DNA from: Clostridiales bacterium
Lineage (GTDB): Bacteria; Bacillota; Clostridia; Oscillospirales; Oscillospiraceae
NCBI GenBank assembly: GCA_004557655.1
Contig: SFGJ01000070.1
Coordinates: 1 to 5,002, forward strand
Reading direction: 5' to 3'
Length of the DNA: 5,002 bases
Translations under genes and position numbers: made by a program
The notes under the pieces: generated by a model
Told to the model about the DNA's origin: nothing
The model's database searches: none
Seen by the model: the letters and a program-made list of their open reading frames with translations, nothing else
In this document: positions 1 to 5,002 of the stretch, piece by piece
Position numbering within the stretch: position 1 is the first letter of the stretch
Layout of the letters: each line of letters starts with the position of its first letter

Positions 1-86
1 CTCCGCAGTACCATCGGCGCTCGGGGGCTTAACTTCTGGGTTCGGAATGGGACCAGGTGTGCCTCCCCTGCCATGGCCGCTGGCCG
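1..86 (-). rRNA. rrf: 5S ribosomal RNA, 3' part cut off by window edge
   Basis: This is the 5S rRNA of the large ribosomal subunit, read leftward and last in the operon. The reverse complement carries the conserved 5S core: 'GGTCCCATTCCGAACC' followed by 'GAAGTTAAGCC' and 'GCGCCGATGGTACTGC'. I place the 5' end near 86 by aligning 'GCGGCC' (75-80) with nt 7-12 of E. coli 5S; it could be off by about 3 nt. Some 86 of the usual 115-120 nt are present, and the 3' strand of helix I lies outside the window, so the closing helix cannot be checked. It follows 23S after a spacer of about 91 nt, consistent with co-transcription. Confidence 0.95.
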
Positions 87-89
87 GCA

Positions 90-119
90 CAGGGCATTCA
101 TATGTCCATCCGTGCCCTG
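90..119 (-). other. hairpin immediately upstream of 5S
   Basis: Arms 'cagggca' (90-96) and 'tgccctg' (113-119) are perfect reverse complements around a 16-nt loop, seen directly in the sequence. In the transcript this hairpin ends 4 nt before the estimated 5S start. By position it could be a recognition or insulating structure for 5S maturation; that role is inferred. There is no U-tract, so it is unlikely to be a terminator. Confidence 0.6.
100..119 (-). repeat. 5S-proximal copy of the pre-rRNA motif CAGGGC...ATGGACATAT
   Basis: On the plus strand this reads 'atatgtccat', four bases, then 'gccctg'. The same two blocks, without the four-base gap, occur at 4818-4833 against the 16S 5' end. 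In the transcript both read CAGGGC followed by ATGGACATAT shortly before the mature RNA. It overlaps the hairpin at 90-119. I know of no named element with this sequence. Confidence 0.5.
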
Positions 120-150
120 GGGGCCGCACAGCGCTCGGCAACCATCCATC

Positions 151-185
151 CAGCATCCTCACGCTCCGGGCATCGGAGATGAAGA
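151..185 (-). repeat. 23S processing stem, 3' arm
   Basis: This arm is complementary to 3048-3081, upstream of and at the 5' end of 23S. The inner 14 bases (172-185) pair with 3048-3061 with one mismatch; the outer 6 bases (151-156, 'cagcat') pair perfectly with 3076-3081; between them is a partly paired internal loop of 14-15 nt per side. The innermost bases are helix 1 of mature 23S. In bacteria such stems bring the 23S ends together for RNase III cleavage; the pairing is visible, the enzyme is inferred. Confidence 0.8.
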
Positions 186-295
186 GCTCGGCCGATTAGT
201 GCAGCTCGGCTGAGCGCCTCGCGGCGCTTGCACCTGCTGCCTATCTACCATGTGGTCTGCATGGGGCCTTACCAGAAGGAAGACTCATCTCGGGA

Positions 296-335
<40 letters not shown>

Positions 336-383
336 GGACTCAGCTACCGGGCAGTGCCGTTGGCCGACAGCCCGCACACCGGA

Positions 384-419
<36 letters not shown>

Positions 420-447
420 CCTCCCTCAGTCTTCCTGCGCCCACGGA

Positions 448-501
<54 letters not shown>

Positions 502-502
502 G

Positions 503-534
<32 letters not shown>

Positions 535-535
535 C

Positions 536-577
<42 letters not shown>

Positions 578-603
578 TCCCGTCGATGTGGACTCTTGGG
601 GAA

Positions 604-646
<43 letters not shown>

Positions 647-783
647 CGGCCATTCCACTCTGTGCCGCCGGATCGCTAGAGCCCGGTTTCCCGTCTGCTC
701 GGCTTGTCTGCCTCGCAGTCAGGCCTGCTTATGCTCTTGCACTCATGAGGATGGTTGCCGACCATCCCGAGCAGACCTTGCGC

Positions 784-830
<47 letters not shown>

Positions 831-984
831 ACCAGACACGGTCCCCCTCCCGGATCACGGCGAGGGGTTAGGATGCCAGAGCGCCGAGGGTGGTATTCCA
901 AGGGCGACTCCCCAGAGGCTGGCGCCCCTGGTTCGAAGTCTCCCACCTATCCTCTACACGGCGAACCGGCAGCCAATGTCTAGC

Positions 985-1016
<32 letters not shown>

Positions 1017-1084
1017 TCCGCGGGTAAGTCGCATCTTCACGACTAGTGCAATTTCGCCGGGCCCATGGTCGAGACAGTGTCCAA

Positions 1085-1178
<94 letters not shown>

Positions 1179-1954
1179 GGATTCGCTGCTTCGCTCGCGC
1201 TGACAGCTCCTCGTGACCTTCCGGCACCGGGCAGGCGTCAGACCCTATACGTCGCCTTGCGGCTTCAGCAGAGTCCTGTGTTTTTGATAAACAGTCGCTT
1301 GGACCTTTCCACTGCGGCCGCTCCAGGCTCCGGGGGCATGCCCCATCACCCGAAGCGGCACCCCTTCTCCCGAAGTTGCGGGGTGATTTTGCCGAGTTCC
1401 TTAACCATGGTTCTCCCGATCGCCTTGGTATGTTCTACCCACCCACCTGTGTCGGTCTGCGGTACGGGCCCCTCGGGGCTCCCTAGAGGCTTTTCTCGGA
1501 AGCATGGGATGACTCGCTTCGCCTTGTGGCTTCGTCAGCCGCCTCGGCCTCCCTGGAAGGCGGATTTCCCTGCCTTCCGGCCTACGCGGCCTCACGGGGA
1601 CGTCCAGAACCCCGCCGAGCTGCCCTTCTCCGTCACCCCATCGGTAATAGCGCCCCTTCGGGGGTGCAGGAATGTCTGCCTGCTGTGCATCGGCTACGCC
1701 TTCCGGCCTCGCCTTAGCTCCCGACTGACCCTGGGAGGATTAGCCTTGCCCAGGAAACCTTGGGTTTGCGGCGGCGGCGTTTCCCACGCCGCTCTCGCTA
1801 CTCATGCCAGCATTCTCCCTCCCGGCAGGTCCACCGGAGGTCGTCCTCCGGCTTCGCCCCTGACGGGATGCTCCCCTACCGCTGCGCCCTGTGGCGCAGC
1901 CCGCCGCTTCGGTGCCATGCTTAGCCCCGTATATTGTCGGCGCATGTCCACTCG

Positions 1955-2013
1955 ACCAGTGAGCTGTTACGCACTCTTTGAATGGGTGGCTGCTTCTGAG
2001 CCAACATCCTGGT
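1955..2013 (-). other. GTPase-associated centre of 23S (L11-binding region)
   Basis: This segment corresponds to E. coli 1051-1109, the fold bound by ribosomal proteins L10/L11 and by thiopeptides. The 59-nt length matches E. coli. It contains CAGAAGCAGCC and CGTAACAGCTCAC; the thiostrepton-contact base A1067 corresponds to position 1997 and is A in the transcript, the usual thiopeptide-sensitive state. Confidence 0.9.
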
Positions 2014-3047
2014 TGTGGGCGGTCTGGGCTGTTTCCCTCTCGAATACACGGCTTAGCCCACATATTCTGACTCCCAGGCTCTGGACCGCTGGCATTCGGA
2101 GTTTGATTGGTGTTGGTAGGCGGTGAGGCCCCCGCGACCATTCAGTGCTCTACCTCCAGCGGTAAATGCCTGGGGCTAGCCCTAAAGCTATTTCGGGGAG
2201 AACGAGATATCTCCAGGTTTGGTTAGCCTTTCACTCCTATCCACAGGTCATCCCCTCAGTTTTCAACCTAAGTGGGTTCGGCCCTCCACGGGGTCTTACC
2301 CCCGCTTCAGCCTGCCCATGGATAGATCACCTGGCTTCGCGTCTGCGGCGCGCGACTCGTGTCGCCCTGTTCGGACTCGCTGTCGCTGCGGCTGGCTCCT
2401 GTGCTTCGCCTCGCCGCGCACCGCAACTCGCTGGCTCATTCTACAAAAGGCACGCCGTCACGGATCCTGTCCGCTCCGGCTGCTTGTAGGCGCACGGTTT
2501 CAGGTACTGTTTCACTCCCCTCCCGGGGTGCTTTTCACCTTTCCCTCACGGTACTTGTCCGCTATCGGTCACAGGAGAGTGTTCAGGCTTGGAGGGTGGT
2601 CCCCCCTGCTTCCCACCGGGTTTCACGTGTCCGGCGGTACTCAGGTACCTGCCGCCCATGGATGGATGTACGCGTACGGGGCTCTAGCCCTGTCTCGCCG
2701 GCCTTCCCATGCCGTTCCGCTCGTGCATCCATGGACATATGTGCAGGCCCTTCAACCCCGCGGGCGCAGTGCGCTCCGCGGTTTGGCCTCGTCCCCGTTC
2801 GCTCGCCGCTACTGGGGGAATCTCGTTTGATTTCTCTTCCTCCGGGTACTGAGATGTTTCAGTTCTCCGGGTTGCCTCCTTCCGGCATATGCGTTCTGCC
2901 GGAGGTGCGGGGGTATGGGCCCCCGCGGGTTCGCCCATTCGGAGATCTGCGGGTCGAAGAGCATGTGCCTCTCGCCGCAGCTTATCGCAGCTTGTCGCGT
3001 CCTTCGTCGGCTTCCTGTGCCAAGGCATCCACCGTGCGCCCTTACCA

Positions 3048-3081
3048 TCTTCATATCCGATGGCTCGGGTGTCTTATGCTG
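3048..3081 (-). repeat. 23S processing stem, 5' arm
   Basis: This is the partner of the arm at 151-185. Bases 3048-3061 match the reverse complement of 172-185 at 13 of 14 positions, and 3076-3081 match 151-156 exactly. It spans the last ITS bases and the first nucleotides of 23S, the usual place for the RNase III stalk of pre-23S. The single inner mismatch (3055 against 178) falls at the estimated mature ends. Confidence 0.8.
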
Positions 3082-3150
3082 TGCTTGTTGCATATCTAGC
3101 GATCAGATGCTGATGACTTTCATTGAAGAAAGATATTGATTGCTTTTGCG

Positions 3151-3170
3151 CTATGCGGCTCTCAAGGTAC
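3151..3170 (-). promoter_or_regulatory. boxA-like antitermination element in the ITS
   Basis: The transcript reads GTACCTTGAGAGCCGCATAG. The CTTGAGA core resembles bacterial boxA sequences found in rRNA leaders and spacers (CTTTGA(A/G)AAC type), which recruit NusB-NusE for antitermination. The 17-base core at 3152-3168 matches the leader copy at 4982-4998 at 14 positions in the same orientation. A boxA between 16S and 23S is the known arrangement in many bacteria; function here is inferred from sequence and position. Confidence 0.65.
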
Positions 3171-3176
3171 GGGTGC

Positions 3177-3190
3177 GAGGGCGAGCCCTC
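3177..3190 (-). other. GC-rich tetraloop hairpin in the ITS
   Basis: The bases gaggg-cgag-ccctc form a perfect 5-bp stem with a 4-nt loop (transcript loop CTCG). It overlaps the outer end of the pre-16S stalk arm (3181-3235), so the two structures may compete or form sequentially. There is no U-run after it on the transcript, so it is not an obvious terminator. Confidence 0.5.
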
Positions 3191-3235
3191 AGGACCGGAT
3201 GCTGCTCTCTCGGATATCGGAGATGGGACGTGGGC
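3181..3235 (-). repeat. pre-16S processing stalk, 3' arm
   Basis: This 55-nt arm pairs, without any gap, with the leader arm at 4948-5002. By hand count 37 positions are Watson-Crick and two are G-U. The longest paired blocks are 7, 6 and 6 bp: GCATCCGGT region, TCCGAT and CACGTC. The arms enclose the whole 16S gene, the expected layout for the double-stranded stalk cut by RNase III to release pre-16S. Confidence 0.75.
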
Positions 3236-3303
3236 CTGGAATTGGCGGCAATGAAGGCCCGTCTGCAAGTATTGTCTTTCTGGAATAGCGATATGCTCCC
3301 TAG

Positions 3304-3312
3304 AAAGGAGGT
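3304..3312 (-). other. anti-Shine-Dalgarno 3' tail of 16S
   Basis: The transcript 3' tail reads ACCTCCTTT, giving the canonical CCTCC core at 3307-3311. Messages in this organism should therefore be able to use standard AGGAGG-type ribosome binding sites. The last base is uncertain by one or two nt. Confidence 0.95.
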
Positions 3313-3340
3313 GATCCATCCGCACGTTCTCGTACGGATA

Positions 3341-3355
3341 CCTTGTTACGACTTC
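3341..3355 (-). other. decoding centre, helix 44 3' strand of 16S
   Basis: The transcript reads GAAGTCGTAACAAGG. The bases equivalent to A1492 and A1493, which monitor codon-anticodon pairing, are at 3354 and 3353. On the opposite strand of the helix, A1408 corresponds to 3440 and C1407 to 3441. All are wild type, so no target-site aminoglycoside resistance is seen in this copy. Confidence 0.93.
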
Positions 3356-3434
3356 ACCCCCCTTACCCTCCACACCTTCGGCACCTCCCTCCCTTGCGGG
3401 TTGGGCCGGCGACTTCGGGTGCAGACGACTCGGG

Positions 3435-3470
<36 letters not shown>

Positions 3471-3731
3471 CATTCACCGCGGCGTGCTGATCCGCGATTA
3501 CTAGCAACTCCGGCTTCGTGGAGGCGGGTTGCAGCCTCCAGTCCGAACTGGGGCCGGCTTTGGGGATTCGCTCCTGCTCGCGCAGTGGCAGCCCGCTGTG
3601 CCGGCCATTGTAGCACGTGTGCAGCCCAGGACATAAGGGGCATGATGACTTGACGTCGTCCCCGCCTTCCTCCGGCTTGACGCCGGCGGTCTCGCATGGG
3701 TGCCCGGCCGGACCGCTGGCAACATGCGACG

Positions 3732-3795
<64 letters not shown>

Positions 3796-3857
3796 CCACC
3801 TGTCCAGGCTCCTCTCGGCCACGGCGTCTCCGCCGCTTCACCTGGATGTCAAGCCCT

Positions 3858-3964
<107 letters not shown>

Positions 3965-4061
3965 GGCACTTAATGCGTTGGCTGCGGCACGGAGGGCAGA
4001 TCCCCCCACACCTAGTGCCCATCGTTTACGGCTAGGACTACCAGGGTATCTAATCCTGTTC

Positions 4062-4092
<31 letters not shown>

Positions 4093-4298
4093 CGTGGCCC
4101 AGAAGGCCGCCTTCGCCACCGGTGTTCTTCCCGATATCTGCGCATTCCACCGCTACACCGGGAATTCCGCCTTCCCCTGCCAGACTCAAGCCGGCCGGTA
4201 TCGGGAGCGGACGGGGGTTGAGCCCCCGGATTTGACTCCCGACCAGGCTGGCCGCCTACGCGCGCTTTACGCCCAATGAATCCGGATAACGCTTGCCC

Positions 4299-4337
<39 letters not shown>

Positions 4338-4454
4338 GGCTTCTTCTGCAGGTACCGTCACTTTCGCCTCGTCCCTGCTGAAAGCGGTTTACAGCCCGAA
4401 GGCCTTCGTCCCGCACGCGGCGTCGCTGCATCAGGCTTCCGCCCATTGTGCAAG

Positions 4455-4503
<49 letters not shown>

Positions 4504-4817
4504 ATCTGGCCGGTCGGTCTCTCAACCCGGCTACCCATCATCGCCTTGGTGGGCCGCTGCCCCGCCAACTAGCTAACAGGCCGCGGGCCCATCCCTCGCC
4601 GTCTGGGCTTTCCCGCCCTCCCCATGCGGGGGAGGCGGAGTATCCGGTATCATCCACGGTTTCCCGAGGCTGTCCCGGTGCGAGGGGCAGGTTGCCCACG
4701 TGTTACTCAGCCGTTCGCCACTTTATATGCGCCCGAAGGCGCCTTAACCGTTCGACTTGCATGTGTTAGGCGCGCCGCCAGCGTTCATCCTGAGCCAGGA
4801 TCGAACTCTCCGTTCAG

Positions 4818-4833
4818 ATATGTCCATGCCCTG
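4818..4833 (-). repeat. 16S-proximal copy of the pre-rRNA motif CAGGGCATGGACATAT
   Basis: The plus strand reads 'atatgtccatgccctg'; in the transcript this is CAGGGCATGGACATAT, ending about 2 nt before the estimated 16S 5' end. The same blocks, split by four bases, occur before 5S at 100-119. It overlaps the tetraloop hairpin at 4825-4840. A role as a maturation site is inferred from position alone. Confidence 0.5.
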
Positions 4834-4840
4834 AGGCATG
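4825..4840 (-). other. tetraloop hairpin just upstream of the 16S 5' end
   Basis: The bases catgcc-ctga-ggcatg form a perfect 6-bp stem with a 4-nt loop (transcript loop TCAG), ending about 9 nt before the estimated start of 16S. Position suggests a role in 5'-end maturation; there is no direct evidence for this in the sequence. Confidence 0.55.
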
Positions 4841-4893
4841 TCCTATCGAGTGTATGGAGCCTCCGTCCCGCTTTTCCAGTTCTCGCCGATCTG

Positions 4894-4920
4894 GATTCAT
4901 GTCTCTCAAAGAATTGAATC
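4894..4920 (-). promoter_or_regulatory. hairpin presenting a boxA-like sequence in its loop
   Basis: The arms 'gattca' (4894-4899) and 'tgaatc' (4915-4920) are perfect complements around a 15-nt loop. The loop carries transcript TTCTTTGAGAG (4903-4913), close to actinobacterial and Firmicutes boxA sequences (TTCTTTGA(A/G)AA type), which bind NusB-NusE during rRNA antitermination. Whether the hairpin forms in vivo, and whether this or the distal copy is the working boxA, cannot be told from sequence. Confidence 0.5.
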
Positions 4921-4924
4921 GACG

Positions 4925-4947
4925 GATGCTGTCTTGTCGATAGCATC
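4925..4947 (-). other. leader hairpin adjacent to the pre-16S stalk arm
   Basis: The arms 'gatgct' (4925-4930) and 'agcatc' (4942-4947) are perfect complements around an 11-nt loop, which can add two more pairs after one mismatch. It abuts the inner end of the long stalk arm that begins at 4948, so it may stack on the stalk. No function is assigned. Confidence 0.45.
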
Positions 4948-5002
4948 GCTCACGTCTGTCTTCCGATCTCTTCGATCGCAGTATCCGGTTTTCAAGGTTC
5001 GC
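4948..5002 (-). repeat. pre-16S processing stalk, 5' arm
   Basis: This is the partner of the ITS arm at 3181-3235, collinear over 55 nt with 37 Watson-Crick and two G-U positions. The pairing still continues at the window edge (5 of the last 7 positions pair, including the final four), so the true arm may be longer. It contains the distal boxA-like element at 4982-4998. The RNase III role is inferred from general knowledge of pre-rRNA stalks. Confidence 0.75.
4982..4998 (-). promoter_or_regulatory. distal boxA-like element in the rRNA leader
   Basis: The transcript reads ACCTTGAAAACCGGATA, which matches the ITS element at 3152-3168 at 14 of 17 positions in the same orientation. The CTTGAAAAC core resembles known boxA sequences in rRNA leaders. 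Having related copies before 16S and before 23S fits the usual scheme in which the antitermination complex is reloaded in the spacer. Confidence 0.6.

Larger units (their letters stand above)
87..177 (-). other. 23S-5S intergenic transcribed spacer
   Basis: This short spacer separates the 3' end of 23S from the 5' end of 5S. I see no tRNA gene and no terminator-like hairpin with a T-run, so 5S is most likely part of the same transcript. It contains a 7-bp hairpin next to 5S (90-119), a motif shared with the 16S leader (100-119), and the outer part of the 3' arm of the 23S processing stem (151-177). The remaining bases (about 120-150) hold a tandem 'ccatccatcc' but nothing else I can name. Confidence 0.85.
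3056..3303 (-). other. 16S-23S internal transcribed spacer without tRNA
   Basis: This ITS of about 248 nt separates 16S from 23S. I looked for a tRNA by its T-arm (GGTTCGAATCC-like) and by the Ile-GAT/Ala-TGC genes common in bacterial spacers, and found none on either strand. In transcript order it holds an unassigned 68 nt after 16S, the 3' arm of the pre-16S stalk, a small GC hairpin, a boxA-like element, an AT-richer stretch with two 5-bp hairpins (3102-3114; 3117-3132), and the 5' arm of the 23S stalk. Confidence 0.9.
4817..5002 (-). other. transcribed leader upstream of 16S
   Basis: At least 186 nt of leader precede 16S and continue past the right edge. I see no convincing -35/-10 pair on the minus strand here and no coding frame worth proposing, so the promoter probably lies beyond 5002. 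From outer to inner the leader holds a boxA-like element (4982-4998) inside the 55-nt stalk arm (4948-5002), a hairpin (4925-4947), a hairpin presenting a second boxA-like sequence (4894-4920), and a tetraloop hairpin next to 16S (4825-4840). The stretch 4841-4893 has no structure I can name. Confidence 0.85.

Noticed and set aside
1834..1899. Two perfect 7-bp GC-rich hairpins (1834-1851 and 1882-1899) that could look like terminators.
   Set aside because: They fall inside 23S at about nt 1160-1220 and are most simply rRNA helices of domain II. Neither has a U-tract.
1257..2126. A 289-codon open frame on the plus strand, antisense to 23S.
   Set aside because: It lies entirely over conserved 23S helices, including the GTPase-associated centre. 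Such antisense frames in high-GC rRNA are a known source of false proteins (often mislabelled 'cell wall-associated hydrolase'). Its sequence is dictated by rRNA conservation and shows no protein domain.
2219..3099. Overlapping plus-strand open frames of about 200-250 codons.
   Set aside because: They are antisense to 23S domains I-II and overlap each other in different frames, typical of GC-rich non-coding sequence rather than genes.
4817..5002. A possible promoter in the leader.
   Set aside because: No convincing -35/-10 pair with proper spacing was seen on the minus strand. Boxes related to antitermination and a stalk arm here imply that the region is already transcribed.

Overview
The window is almost entirely one ribosomal RNA operon read on the minus strand, so transcription runs right to left in the order leader, 16S, internal transcribed spacer (ITS), 23S, short spacer, 5S. 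The 16S (about 3304-4816) and 23S (about 178-3055) genes look complete. The 5S gene runs off the left edge with about 86 nt inside the window. The promoter lies beyond 5002 and the terminator before position 1, so neither is visible. I see no protein-coding gene: every open frame lies across or antisense to conserved rRNA.

The organism looks like a high-GC member of the class Coriobacteriia (Actinomycetota), most like Atopobiaceae (Olsenella and relatives). I base this on recalled 16S signatures: the stretch just inside the 5' end, the helix before 'GGTACCTGCAGAAGAAGC', and 'GTTAGCTAGTTGGCGGGG' in the V2 region. No alignment could be run, so the genus is unsettled. The 23S keeps nearly constant register with E. 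coli across domains I-III, so the roughly 100-nt domain III insertion typical of most Actinobacteria seems absent; I infer this fits Coriobacteriia.

Region by region: 1-86 is partial 5S; 87-177 is the 23S-5S spacer with a hairpin and the outer 3' arm of the 23S processing stem; 178-3055 is 23S; 3056-3303 is an ITS without tRNA genes that carries a boxA-like element and processing-stem arms; 3304-4816 is 16S; 4817-5002 is the transcribed leader, with three local structures and a 55-nt arm complementary to the ITS.

The non-rRNA sequence appears devoted to transcript handling. Leader and ITS each carry a boxA-like element, presumably for rRNA antitermination (Nus factors). Two long inverted-repeat pairs would fold the precursor into stalks with 16S and 23S looped out, the usual RNase III substrate layout. 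A short related motif lies just before the 5' ends of 16S and 5S, with a weaker version at 23S. I found no evidence of a new biological system; the window is an ordinary rRNA operon with some notable processing-signal architecture.
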